Positions 22,450 through 33,770 of a DNA stretch of 64,000 bases are shown piece by piece (position 1 is the stretch's first letter; the number at the start of each line of letters is the position of its first letter). This stretch comes from Dastarcus helophoroides (lineage: Eukaryota > Arthropoda > Insecta > Coleoptera > Bothrideridae): positions 15,840,767-15,904,766 of the forward strand of contig CM053332.1 in NCBI GenBank assembly GCA_028583605.1, read 5' to 3'. The notes below the pieces were generated by a model. The model was not told the DNA's origin. It saw nothing but the letters and a program-made list of their open reading frames with translations, and did no database searches. The position numbers and the translations under genes were made by a program.

Positions 22450-25270
22450 GGAAAACGAATGTAGAACCATCAGATTTAAATTGGAAATTTGGACGAAAAA
22501 AGACCAAATTTCACGAAAATCCCGAAATCTACGGAAAAAGTCCAAATTTTAGGAAAAACGTTGAAACTGAGGTTTGAACTAAAAATCTTGAGAAAAAAAT
22601 AGCAAATTTAGAGAAAAATTCGATATTTTATTTTAAGCGCCCAAAGTTTCTTATATACATAAAAGAATGTTAACAAAAATAGAAAACAAACGTGTTCAAC
22701 TCATGCACATTCATTTTAGAACACATGGATGCTCCTGAAAGATCCCCAATGTTGTTCCTAAATTTATGGACAAACTTCAATATTGGCAACCCCGCAAATA
22801 GCGAAGTTCCATGATAAAGATAAAACTGTCGAGATTGGAGTGGAAATTTTAGAAAAAAATGATACATTGTGATTTTAAATTTGAAACTTCTCGAAAACGA
22901 ATGTAGAATTGTCAGATTCAAATTGGAAATTTGGAAGAAAAATAACCAAATTTCACGAAAATCCTGAAATTTACGGAAAAAGTCCAAATTTTAGGAAATA
23001 GGTTGAAACTGTAGTTTGAACCTAAAAATCTTAAGAAAAAATATCAAATTTAGAGAAAAATTTGATATTTTATTTTAAGCGCCCAAGGTTTCTTAGATAC
23101 ATAAAAGAATGTTAAGAAAACTAGAAAACAAACGTGTTCAACTCATGCACATTGATTTTAGAACACGTGGATGCTCCTGAAAGATCCCCAATGTTGTCCC
23201 TAAATTTGGGGACAAACTTCAAAATTGGCAACCCCGCAAATAGCGAAGTTCCATGATAAAGATAAAACTGTCGAGATTGGAGTAGAAATTTTAGAAAAAA
23301 ATGAGACATTTCGATTTTAAATTCTAAACTTTCGGAAAACGAATGTAGAACCGTCAGATTCAAATTGGAAATTTGGAAGAAAAAGGACCAAATTTCACGA
23401 AAATCTTGAAATTTACGGAAAAAGTCCAAATTCTAGGAAACAGGTTGAAAGTGTAGTTTGAACCTAAAAATCTTGAGAAAAAATATCAAATTTAGAGAAA
23501 AATTCGATATTTTATTTTAAGCGCCCGAGGTTTCTTAGATACATAAAAGAATGTTAAGAAAACTAGAAAACAAACGTGTTCAACTCATGCATATTCATTT
23601 TAGAACACGTGGATGCTCCCGAAAGATCCCCAATATTGTCCCTAAATTTGGGGACAAACTTCAAAATTGGCAACCCCGCAAATAGCGAAGTTCCATGATA
23701 AAGATAAAACTGTCGAGATTGGAGTAGAAATTTTAGAAAAAAAATGAGACATTTCGATTTTAAATTTGAAACTTTCGGAAAACGAATGTAGAACCGTCAG
23801 ATTCAAATTGGAAATTTGGAAGAAAAAGGACCAAATTTCACGAAAATCCTGAAATTTACGGAAAAACTTCCAAATTTTAGGAAACAGGTTGAAACTGTAG
23901 TTTGAACCTAAAAATCTTGAGAAAAAATATCAAATTTAGAGAAAACTTCGATATTTTATTTTAAGCGCCCAAGGTTTCTTAGATACATAAAAGAATGTTA
24001 AGAAAACTAGAAAACAAACGTGTTCAACTCATGCATATTCATTTTAGAACACGTGGATGCTCCTGAAAGATCCCCAATGTTGTCCCTAAATTTGGGGACA
24101 AACTTCAAAATTGGCAACCCCGCAAATAGCGAAGTTCCATGATAAAGATAAAACTGTCGAGATTGGAGTAGAAATTTTAGAAAAAAATGAGACATTTCGA
24201 TTTTAAATTTGAAACTTTCGGAAAACGAATGTAGAACTGTCAGATTCAAATTGGAAATTTGGAAGAAAAAAGACCAAATTTCACGAAAATCCTGAAATTT
24301 ACGGAAAAAGTCCAAATTTTAGGAAACAGGTTGAAACTGTAGTTTGAACCTAAAAATCTTGAGAAAAAATATCAGATTTAGAGAAAAACTCGATATTTTA
24401 TTTAAACCACCAAAGGTTTTCTAGATACATAAAAAAATATCAAAAAAACTCAAAAAGAAACCTTTTCAACTCATGCACATTCATTTTACAACACGTGGAT
24501 GCCCCTAAAGGATCCCTAATTTTGTCCCTAAATTTAGGGAGAAAACTTCATAATTGGCAAACCCCGCAAATAGCGAAATTACGTGACAAAGAGTGAAAAC
24601 TGTCGAGATTGGAGTAGAAATTTTAGAAAAAAATGAGGCATTGCGATTTTAAATTTGAAACTTCCGGAAAACGAATGTAGAATTGTCAGATTCAAATTGG
24701 AAATTTGGAAGAAAAAGTACCAAATTTCACGAAAATCCTGAAATTTACGGAAAAAGTCCAAATTTTAGGAAACAGGTTGAAACTGTAGTTTGAACCTAAA
24801 AATCTTGAGAAAAAATATCAGATTTAGAGAAAAACTCGATATTTTATTTAAACCACCAAAGGTTTTCTAGATACATAAAAAAATATCAAAAAAACTCAAA
24901 AAGAAACCTTTTCAACTCATGCACATTCATTTTACAACACGTGGATGCCCCTAAAAGATCCCTAATTTTGTCCCTAAATTTAGGGAGAAAACTTCATAAT
25001 TGGCAAACCCGCAAATAGCGAAATTACGTGACAAAAGTGAAAATTTCGAGACTAAAGTACACATTTCAGGAGAAGATAGACATTTCAGGAGAAGATAGAC
25101 ATTTATTAAAATCGACGTTTTCGGAAAACGAATGTAGAACCGTCAGATTTAAATTAGGAATTTGGAAGAAAAAAGACTACATTTCACGAAAAATCCCCAA
25201 ATTTACGGAAAAAGTCCACATTTTAGGAAAAACATTATAACTATAGTTTAAACTAAAAATCTTGAAAAAT
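22450..25270. repeat. Tandem array of ~443-bp units
   Basis: At least six units, recognised by repeated blocks such as GCAAATAGCGAAGTTCCATG, GGAAAACGAATGTAGAAC and TTTTATTTTAAGCGCCCAAG. Spacing is 442-443 bp in the central units and slightly longer (446-449) in the last two, which are also more divergent. On the minus strand several units keep a ~102-codon frame, but it starts with TTG, not ATG, so I do not treat it as coding. Confidence 0.9.
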
Positions 25271-27480
25271 AGACTGATTTTAGATGGTTTTTTTTGTCAT
25301 TTTGACTTTTTTTAAAGAATTCAACTCTTTTTTTAAGGATTGAATTTTATGACGAGATGATGAGATTTTGTTTTGAAAATTTCGAGCCTTTCTGAAAATT
25401 TCGACTCTTTGTAAGTTTTTTAATAGATTTCACAATTTTTTAATAGTTTGACCATTTTGAAGATTTGGACTTAACGAATTTTGTCGAAAATTTTATTTAT
25501 TTAGAAATTTCTACCATTTTTCAATTTGAATTAGATTTTTTGTTAAATGCGAACTATGTTAATACCTTTTATTTTTTTTTCTTAAAATTCAAAGTTCAAA
25601 ATCTTGGTATTTTCTTCAAATCTACAAATATTTTTTTTAACTTTGATTCTTTCTAGAAACCTGGAAATGTTTCTAAAATTTTTGTGAAAAATGTCAGATA
25701 TCGAAAATCTGAAATCTTGAGTTTTTTGAATTTGGAATTTTAATTCGAAATGTCTAGAAAAGTCTACATTTAGGGTAAATAAACAATAATTATAACTGTA
25801 TTTATACTTTAAAATAATCAGAATGCATTAATTAATATTTTTTTTAAATATTTGCTTTTTTAGAAATTTTAAATTTCCAAACAAATAGTAGGATATGTTA
25901 ATTCTTAACAAATTTACAGTGTTCGAACTCGAAATTTTTAGTTTTTTAAATCCTAAATTTTAGAAATAAGTTGTTATTTACAATTACTCTCCGAATCGGA
26001 AGAAAAAAGAAGCTATACTTTCTGAAAAAAAAGGTTTGAAGTTAAAATTCTTAAAAAAAAATCTCTAATTTCCAAAAGATAAAATCTATTAACAAAAACT
26101 AATCACACTCAACATTTTGTTTTGAAACAAAATTCAAAAAATAAGCTTTGATATTTCCTGAAACTTTTAATGTTTTCTTAAAATAACCACGGGATCTTTT
26201 AAATTAAATGTCTAGAACGAAATATTTTAAAGAACTCTGAATTTTGAATCAGTGCTAATGTAAAAATTGAAAAACTAAATTCATTGACATTTTTAAACTC
26301 TTAGTAAAAGGTAGCAAACATTTTATAAATTTTCTGAAAATATGAGTTTAGTTGAAATGTCGTGAGTAAAAGTAAAAAAATTCTTAGTTAAAGTTGAGAT
26401 TTGATAACTAAGATAAAAATTTTAATGGTTTTTTAAAAGTTTTCACTTGAAAGTCGAATTTTGGAGGATAAAGTCGAATTTTTGAAATCTTAATCGAAAT
26501 ATAAACAAATTAACTTTATAACAAAAAAATTCGAAATTTTTTATTAAGTAAAAAAATTAGAAAATTCGAATTAAAGTGATGGATAAAAGTTATTAAATAA
26601 ATCCTAAGTTCAATCGCCATGCTAGAAAAATTATAGAAGAAATTCATGAAAATAACTTATTAAAAAATGTCTTCTCAAAATAATGGCTTATAAGATATTT
26701 TGATTTTTTAGTAAAGGGTCTAATAATCAAAATTTTATTCAAATACCGAATTTAAAATATAAATTTTTAAATTCCAAAACTGTAAAACTTTTATCACAAG
26801 ATCCAAGTTTTTCTCAAAATTTGGTATGAAATCTCGAAAAATTGCTTGTATAAATGTTCAGTTTTTCTCAAAATTTGAATTTTTTTCTCAAAATGGGGAG
26901 TTTAAGCTTAAAAAACTTGCAAAATTTAACATTATTTTAATAGAATTTAAAAGATAAGATTGAAATTTCAAGTAATAAAAAAAAGAAATTTCAAGAAGAG
27001 ATTAAAATTTTTTAGAAAAAGTCAAAATTTTGAAAAAAATATGAATGAGTTCAAAACAAAAATTTTAAAATTTAGGGAGAAAATTCAACAATGAACTCGA
27101 AATTTCAAGAACCTCTTTATTTGAAACTGTCATACCCCTTCTGAATCTTCTGAGTATAACCTAATTTTTTTTTAATTTCGACTGAAATTTTAAAATGTTT
27201 TTTTTTTGTTGTTAATTGTGAGTTTTGGCCTGTTAGTGCCATTTTTTGAGTATTTTGCTTTTTTGGTGCCTTCTTTCGATTTTCGCCGTTGCCTAATTTA
27301 TTACTTGGTTCACCTTTTTACATTTCTTGATTGTGCTTAAAATCCGGTCTCTAATAATAAGAAATGGCGTCAAACTTGAACAAAAAAAAACATCCTTGCA
27401 TTTCAACACGAAAACAAAATGATCCATTAAAAATGGTTTTTAATAAGGTTCGCACATCTGGAAAGTTTAGTTCTATCTAG
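25271..27480. repeat. AT-rich degenerate repeats inside hAT-like element 1
   Basis: Variants of AAAATTTCGA-type sequence without clear long-period repeats. No gene seen. Confidence 0.6.
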
Positions 27481-27542
27481 TGTGAAGCCAAAAAATTTCG
27501 GAGGGGGCTGCAGCCCCCCCTGGTTACGGGCCTGATTGAGCG

Positions 27543-27740
27543 CATTCTGACGGGGATTACTTGTTTTTCTTAAATGCCCATTTTCCTGAAAGTGTTTTTC
27601 AATTTTGCTTACGGTACTTTGCGATATGGGTGGTAAATCAGGATACTTCTGTCTGAATAAACGAATAACTTCATTTTGTATTCTTGTTCTATCTCCGTCA
27701 TCATTGTTAAAATTTCAATCTTTTGTATGTAAATCATGCC
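27543..27740 (-). pseudogene. Mariner-superfamily transposase, N-terminal part separated by the insertion
   Basis: The minus strand reads, across shifting frames, GDRTRIQNEVIRLFRQKYPD, then LPPISQSTVSKIEKHFQENG, then RKTSNPRQNALN. This is the N-terminal helix-turn-helix region of the same transposase family whose C-terminal part is at 21108-21979. The break falls exactly at the 8-bp target duplication of the hAT-like element. Confidence 0.8.
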
Positions 27741-27800
27741 AAAAGCGAAGTTCTTCCGAATTGAAGGCGACACACGAAAAGACACAAGAAAAGGTGGCAA

Positions 27801-28008
27801 AGGAAGACACTCAATACAAAAATCGTTGTCAACCACACCAGAGCTTTTGCAAAAATATTGACACCAGGATTCTAGACAAAGACCATCGTTATTTGATATC
27901 AAAGAGGAAGACACTCAATACAAAATCCGTTGTCAACCACACCAGAGCTTTTGCAAAAATATTGACACCAGGATTCTAGACAAAGACCATCGTTATTTGA
28001 TATCAAAG
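27801..28008. repeat. Two tandem copies of a 104-bp unit
   Basis: Units 27801-27904 and 27905-28008 are nearly identical, beginning AGGAAGACACTCAATACAAA and ending GTTATTTGATATCAAA. Confidence 0.92.
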
Positions 28009-28099
28009 GCAAAATTATTCCGATCGTTTTGTTATTGTGTTCTTAAAGTGATCAATTATATATTTGTGTTTCAAAAAAATCATTCAAAAACTGTAAACA

Positions 28100-28557
28100 C
28101 AATTATTCCTCTAATTCCTCAGATGAAGTAGTGGATAATAACTAGTCTTTATATAAATCTGTCAAATGAAGAATAGGAAGCCAAACAGCTTTGAAGAAGC
28201 TATAAGGGATTTCTGACTCTTTCTACTTATCGAGGCGTTTTCAACATATCTTCTTAATAATCTGGATTCTGTAGAGTTCTAAATACACTCGCAATACTCA
28301 TCCTCGACTGAAATTGACAGTTGACATCCTGAACTGATCCTATTTTCAGGATCTATTATTACCACAGTTTCTTAAACTCATTCAAGTTTTTGGAGACATC
28401 GTCATAGGTAATCAAAAAGGGTCAAAAGACCGAAAAAGAGACCAGCTCGTTGACAGTAAACCAAAAGGAAATAGACACCAAAAATACGAAAGCGTTATAA
28501 ATCTTCTTTCTCTAGTCTCTAATCCTAGTTAAGTAGTTCATACAATTTTACGTTTAA
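28100..28557 (+). repeat. Dispersed repeat, copy 1 of 2
   Basis: Matches about 29960-30770 in the same order: a GGATAATAACTAGT/GGGAATAACTAGT block, a TGAAGAAGCTATAAGG block, a TTGACAGTTGACAT block and the 3' segment CACCAAAAATACGAAAGCGT. The other copy is interrupted by a solo LTR. The function is unknown. Confidence 0.65.
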
Positions 28558-29905
28558 GTTTAAGTTTAATCCACTCGCAAAGGGCAACCCCATTATGCAT
28601 TCAAGGCACTGCGAGTAGGATGCGGGAACAAGGATAAATGGTCGCCTTTGTATAGAAGGATATTGTTGCGGGCTATCGGTTCGAATTGATTACACTTGTG
28701 AATAGTACCCACTTTATTTTCAAATTAAACTTGGAACACTACAACTGAATAATTAACTCATTATTTATTGAATTCTAATTACTAACTCACTAACTTCACT
28801 GACTCTAACTAACTTACTCGAGGGAAAGGCGTCCGCCTTATATAGTTTTCGCTTCCGGCTTCTAGAAGTTTTGAGCAGATAAGGCTTATCATTGGCCAAA
28901 ATATCTGGAACGCTTATGTGCCATTTGCTTCATTATCGCAGGCCGCTTTCCCTTGTTAGATCTTTCCAGAAACTTTTCTTACGTACTAAATTCTACAATT
29001 TACATTTCGTTACAATATATGGTAATTCTTAGGGACAATTCTTTTCGGTAACGAGTTTCAGAGCTTGGAAGTTCTGTAGAAAAAAAAGTCGCTGTAAACA
29101 AATTTCCTCACTATATCAAGCTGGACCGCACAGAAATTTGCCTGGAATTTCCGACGGTCTTGCATGCCTCAAAAATCTTGCCCTTGGGGGGATCAATCCT
29201 ATTAGTTCCTGCAAGCATATCCCATGATAGTACTTGTGGAAAAAAGATAAGTCACCAACCATTCGCTTGTCCTCTAGTGTTTCGAGAGAATCTGTCAAAC
29301 TCTCGTCTTCAATTAGGCGAATCGCTCTTCTTTGAATTGAATCCAAAAGTGCTTAAGGTGTGCTTTGGGGATAAACTCCAAACATGAGAATAGTATTCTA
29401 GTTTTGGCCTAACTTGAGCTTTGTATAGTGTGAGTAGCTGATGAGATGTGAAGTAACTTTTTAGCTCTAAAAAGAAAGCTTAGCTTCTGAGAGGCGGGCT
29501 TGTCAATGGCTTGCGCATGATCGTCCCAAGAAAGTTAGTGCTCCCATTTACTCCCAGGATAGACAGATTAGATCCCATCGGGAGAATTTTACCGTCCATT
29601 AGTGTATTTGTTGCGTTATCCCTTGATGTTTTCTTAGAGAAAACCGCGTCCTGAACTTTTTAGAGAATTGAAGTCGACCAAATTCTTTCTTAACCCATTC
29701 CAGAATGATTTCGAGATTAATCTGCTGTATCTGCTGTTCCCCTAATCGATCTGATAATGGTTTGTCAGAAAAAAAATATGATACCAGGCTACTATGATCT
29801 GCGTAGATGTGTAACGGATTGGAGGTTGAAGCTAAGAGATCGTTTGTGCAACAGAAACATAGTAGGAGACAGGACATACCCCTGAGGCTCCCCTGCATTG
29901 ATCCG
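28558..29905 (-). pseudogene. Decayed jockey/CR1-like non-LTR retroposon (reverse-transcriptase 3' part), interrupted by a solo LTR
   Basis: On the minus strand, 29898 downward encodes FCCTNDLLASTSNPLHIYAD, where YADH replaces the catalytic YADD of reverse transcriptases, then EIILEWVKKEFGRLQFSKK. The frame-broken continuation reads like LSFLFRAKKLLH and LEYYSHVW, and 29346-29116 gives MDSIQRRAIRLIEDESLTDS with MVGDLSFFHKYYHG. The C-terminal end reads FFYRTSKL, stop, NSLPKRIVP at 29090-29030. A solo LTR is inserted at 28664-29014 just before the element's 3' end. Many frameshifts and stops show it is dead. Confidence 0.82.
28664..29014 (-). repeat. Solo LTR, Gypsy-type, copy 2 (inverted)
   Basis: Runs from TGTTGCGGGCTATCGG to CATTTCGTTACA, the reverse complement of the 30027 copy. 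It is flanked by ATAT on both sides (28660-28663 and 29015-29018). The TATA-like and AATAAA-like signals are present on the minus strand. It interrupts the non-LTR relic. Confidence 0.9.
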
Positions 29906-30026
29906 CCAATTTAGGAAATTTGAATACTTTCTTTAATTTTGGGTAGTTTTTTTCCCATTAAGTTATAAGGACAATTATTCGTCTAATTTTGCAGACGAAG
30001 TCGCAGGGAATAACTAGTATTGATAT

Positions 30027-30375
30027 TGTAACGAAATGTAAATTGTAGAATTTAATACGTAAGAAAAGTTTCTAGAAAGATCTGATAAGGGGAAAGCGGC
30101 CGCGATAATAAAGCAAACGGCAGATAAGCGTTCCAGAAATTTCGGCAAACGATAAGCCTTATCTGCGAGATTTTTCTAGAACCTGAAAGCCAAAACTATA
30201 TAAGGCGGTCAGCTTTCCCTCGAGTCAAGTCAGTTAGAGTCAGTGTAGTTAGTGAGTTAGTAGTTAGAAGTACATAAGTGAGTTATTGTTCAGTTGTAGT
30301 GATCCGAGTTAGGTTGCTAATAAAGTGGCTATTATTTAATGTGTTAATCGAATTCGAGCCGATAAGCCAGTAACA
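30027..30375 (+). repeat. Solo LTR, Gypsy-type, copy 3
   Basis: TGTAACGAAATG ... CCAGTAACA, 349 bp, flanked by ATAT (30023-30026 and 30376-30379). It includes ACTATATAAGGCGG (TATA-like, about 30205) and AATAAAGTGG (about 30320). It is inserted in the dispersed repeat that matches 28100-28557. Confidence 0.9.
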
Positions 30376-30775
30376 ATATAAATCTAGTCAAGGTAAGAAC
30401 AGAAAAACCAAAGATCTTAAAGAAGCTGTAAGGGCCATTGACCATTTTTCTTAGTTAGAGACAATTCTGTGCAGTGTCAAATACATCTACGCTCTACCAC
30501 TCTACAGTAATCCTTAACTGACATTGACATTTGACATGAACTGAGACGGTTTTCAGACACACTTATCACACACTGATCCAGTGATTCTCCGACTTTGGTT
30601 TTTGAATTTATGGATCATAGGTAATCTAAAAGGGCAAAAACACAGAAAAAATAAGCAGCTCCTTGATAGTAAACAAAAAAGAAACATGTAGACACCAAAA
30701 TTACGAAAGCATTCATCTACTCCTTCAGTCTTTAATCCTAGTCACCTAATCCATACAATTTCGACACTCGTTAAG
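30376..30775 (+). repeat. Dispersed repeat, copy 2 of 2 (3' portion)
   Basis: Continues, after the solo LTR, the sequence that starts near 29960. It matches 28150-28557 through the blocks AAAGAAGCTGTAAGG, GACATTGACATTTGACATG and CACCAAAATTACGAAAGC. Confidence 0.6.
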
Positions 30776-30799
30776 TTTATGATCGATATTTCTTAAATA

Positions 30800-31080
30800 A
30801 ATATGTGCCACGGTGGCATTATTTGGATGCGGGCCCTCCGGGCAGATCCCGCCTCTGCCGTGACAGTTTTCTGTGACAATGTGTCAACGTCTGCAGCTGT
30901 GTGGGGCGGTTCGGAAGCCGCCGTGGAGGACGTCGAGTGTACACCTCCCATAACACATGGTCGTTTCACAATTCGGTCGTGTTACTTATTTCATATCTAT
31001 AAATGCATTATCGCGGAAGTCCGTCCCACTCATTTCATCGGCACAAGGGCAGGGCACGCGCCCTTGTTTTGCTGAAAACA
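30800..31080. other. GC-rich island of unknown nature
   Basis: About 280 bp with much higher G+C than its surroundings, including GCGGGCCCTCCGGGCAGATC and GAAGCCGCCGTGGAGGAC. A 90-codon frame (30803-31075) spans it, but the translation is not recognisable. It may be a fragment of a transposon or a transferred piece; nothing decides between these. Confidence 0.3.
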
Positions 31081-31244
31081 GCCCCCCGAAGCTACATCCC
31101 TTGTTAACAATAATGTTCTCGCTTGAAAGAATAACTTTTTTCTATGTATTTTGACTAAGAGTTTACACTTTAATCACTTCGGAAGGCGAAGTTTCAAGAG
31201 GAAAAAATTGACCGATTTATTGGGAACTTCTGTGTCCAGTTTAA

Positions 31245-32440
31245 CGAGGGTAAATCAAATATGAACCGGAATTTGTTATTAAAAATTTATTGGTAGAAGA
31301 TAATGGAAGTTATTAAGTATTTTTCTACATAATCTCCTAATTTTGTTATGCATTTTTCCTAACGGATTGGAAGTTTTTTAATACAATCATCATAAAAAGA
31401 AGGGAGGTGTGTTTGCGGTCAATTGCACACAAACATCTCAACAGCAGCATCATCATGGAATAGCTCACCTCCCAGAGCTTCTTTCAGTGGCCCATACATA
31501 TGATAATCGCATGGTGATAAGTAGGGACTATAAGGAGGGTGTTCTAATGTTGTCCAATGCATTTCCTCTCATTTTTGATGTGTCAAATTGGCTGAGTGGG
31601 GGCGGACATTGTCGTGAAACAAAATCACATTTCTCAAAAATTGGCGCCTCTTCCGCCAATATGTACGTTTTGCTTCATCCAATAGCTGGCAGCAGTAACC
31701 GTACGACCGTTCATGCAAAAAATCGACGTGCACAACTCTGTTAAAATCCCAAAACACTATCGCAAGAACCTTTCCAGCTGAGAGGCGAGTTATTGCCTTG
31801 ACGGGTGCACCTTCCCCCTTCCTTCTTCACTTCACGCTTGCTTCTTTAGATTCGGGGGCGTAATGATGCAATCCAAGTCTCATCACACGTAACGATACGT
31901 TGCAAAGGACCATCACCTTAAAACGTGTCCAAGATGAATGACAAATCTCCAGACGTTATTGTTTCTGTTCTTCAGCCAAAAGACGAAGTAGCCACCTGGC
32001 AGAAATATTTCAATACTCCAGCTCATCGGTAATGATGGATTGAGCATTCCCAAGGCTTATCCCCATCTGTGCTGCAATTTCACCAACAGTTAAACGGCGA
32101 TCACCTTCCAAAAGGCGTTGAAAAAGTTAATCCTGTCTGGAGTCACACTGGTCCGAGGATGACAGGCATGGGGTTCATTTTCAACTTGAGTTCGTCCTTC
32201 CAAAAATGTTTTGCACCATTCATACACTTAGGTTTTCTTCAAACAAGTATCCCCAACTGTGCTTCTAGTCTACGAAGAATCTCGGCAGACTTTGCATCTT
32301 TAACGGCCAAGAAACTTAATAATAATGCCCTGCGCAACATGCGGATGAACCTCTTGCTCCCTCATTGTATTTACAGCTGACGAATGGCGAGAACGGAATT
32401 CGCTTAAGCGCAGGAAGTCACGTGATATCCCCGTAGAACA
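31245..32440 (-). pseudogene. Mariner transposase relic (DD34D-like), copy 1, 5' end lost
   Basis: The left inverted repeat is CGAGGGTAAATCAAATATGA. On the minus strand the decayed transposase reads, in pieces, HDNVRPHSANLTHQ (second catalytic motif), HPPYSP/LSPCDYHMYG (third motif), then a GDYVEKYL-type C-terminus at 31335-31320. The N-terminal piece near 32370 reads like HPHVAQGIIIKFLG. Several frameshifts and stops are present. Similarity to the copy at 38381 ends near 32440, so the right inverted repeat is missing. Confidence 0.8.
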
Positions 32441-33310
32441 TCGTTAATCTTGTCCATCTTTCCGATTGTGTTGGCAATTTTGTTCTATGGCAACGTTTTC
32501 TATTGGGCATTTTGGGTTTCCCCAAGATAAAAGAAATTATGATGTGGAGTACCATCAAAATATAGTTTGTTCTTTGGTATTCCAGTATGCAAAACTTAAG
32601 CGGCAGCTTTCAGTTCCCTCGTAGCAAAACGAAACAGATATTCCAAACATTTTAACAATCGGTTTTCAATGACTGTGTTTAGTCGCAGACGGGGTTGCAA
32701 GGAGCAATCTGGCGAATTAGCTGAAAGCTGTAATTCCGAAGAAATTTCGCAATCGATGAGATTTTAGTACATTGTTTTGTTTCACGGCATAATCAGATAA
32801 AATGATTGAATAAAGGGGGCTTGGACGCCTATCCCGAGCTAGGAGCGAGTACACGCCCAATTTAAATATTTCCAATGAGAGGGTTCGCAATGTTTTAATG
32901 CTTTTTATGGATTCGTGCAAAGCGTTTATCTGTATTATAGTGCTTTATAATTTCCATATGAGTTGATGACGGTGGACGCGGCCGCCATGTTGGCAATCTG
33001 CAAAGCTGCTGGCTGCCCTGATTATAGTGATAAAACAGCAGACTTTCTTGATTTGCTACCTGGGGCTATACGCGTTGCTTTGACAATGTATATCGCTATT
33101 AAGTTAGATTCAGATAGCTCATCATTTTGTTTTACGATAAATTATTGTTGATTGTTCTTAGCTCGGGGGATAAGTCGACGGGGGTACTTGCTAATGTCGT
33201 GAACTTCGTGATCTTACAGGGGGCGCGACACTCGGTTCCGCCATTTTTTTCCTTCCTGATGCGTGTACAAGGCTTGATCATCTCAAAAACCAGAGACTAT
33301 ATAGTTAGCT
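32441..33310. other. Unassigned intergenic DNA
   Basis: Moderate G+C compared with the flanks. Two short frames (32963-33151 and 33127-33426) have no recognised content. I see no repeat relationship to other parts of the window. Confidence 0.35.
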
Positions 33311-33770
33311 TCTCTATATCAAAAACGTTGCAATTTGGATCATCAACATCGAAATGTCATATTTGTCTCTCGAAAAATTGGCTGCTATTAGATGTAGGGG
33401 TGCAAATAGGGATGCAACAACGTTAAAAAATGCATTGATGTTTAAACATCGATATTTTTTTTAATGAAACATCGACGCCTCAAACATCGTTTTTGGTAAC
33501 GATGCATCGATGCTTTTACGATGTTTTTTTAAATATTTATTCTCTATATCAAAAACGTTGCAATTTGGATCATCAACATCGAAATGTCATATTTGTCTCT
33601 CAAAAAATTGACTACTATTAGATGTAGGGGTGCAAATAGGGATGCAACATCGTTAAAAAATGCATCGATCTTTAAACATCGATATTTTTTTTAATGAAAC
33701 ATCGACGTCTGAAACATCGGTCTTTGGTAACGATGCATCGATGCTTTTACGATGTTTTTTAAATATTTAA
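33311..33770. repeat. 230-bp direct duplication spanning the left end of hAT-like element 2
   Basis: Units start at 33311 and 33541 (TCTCTATATCAAAAACGTTG). Each contains the target sequence ATTAGATG followed by TAGGGGTGCAAATAGGGATG and about 145 bp of element sequence. Flank and element were therefore duplicated together after insertion. Confidence 0.9.

Larger units (their letters stand above)
21986..27534. mobile_element. hAT-like element 1 (5549 bp), non-autonomous, carrying satellite DNA
   Basis: The ends are CAGGCCCGTAACCAGG and its complement, flanked by 8-bp direct repeats ATTTAGCG (21978-21985) and ATTGAGCG (27535-27542), 7 of 8 identical, as expected of hAT insertions. The right end has a small palindrome GGGGGCTGCAGCCCCC. 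No transposase-like frame is present. The interior is a ~443-bp tandem array (about 22450-25270) and AT-rich degenerate repeats. Confidence 0.85.
20811..27760 (-). mobile_element. Second mariner-superfamily element, split by a hAT-like insertion
   Basis: The left end is probably at 20811 (CAGTGCTAGTCTGTAACTTG preceded by TA). The transposase C-terminal two-thirds lies at 21111-21979 and its N-terminal part at about 27543-27740. The 5549 bp between them is a separate insertion (21986-27534). No matching right inverted repeat was found, so the 5' flank is lost. Confidence 0.8.

Noticed and set aside
22670..24761. Repeated ~102-codon minus-strand frames in the 443-bp units
   Set aside because: They begin at TTG rather than ATG, one unit is frameshifted, and similarity is equal at all positions, so they look like non-coding satellite units.
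22480..25270. CRISPR-like array
   Set aside because: Units are ~443 bp without short repeats and unique spacers, and the DNA is eukaryotic.
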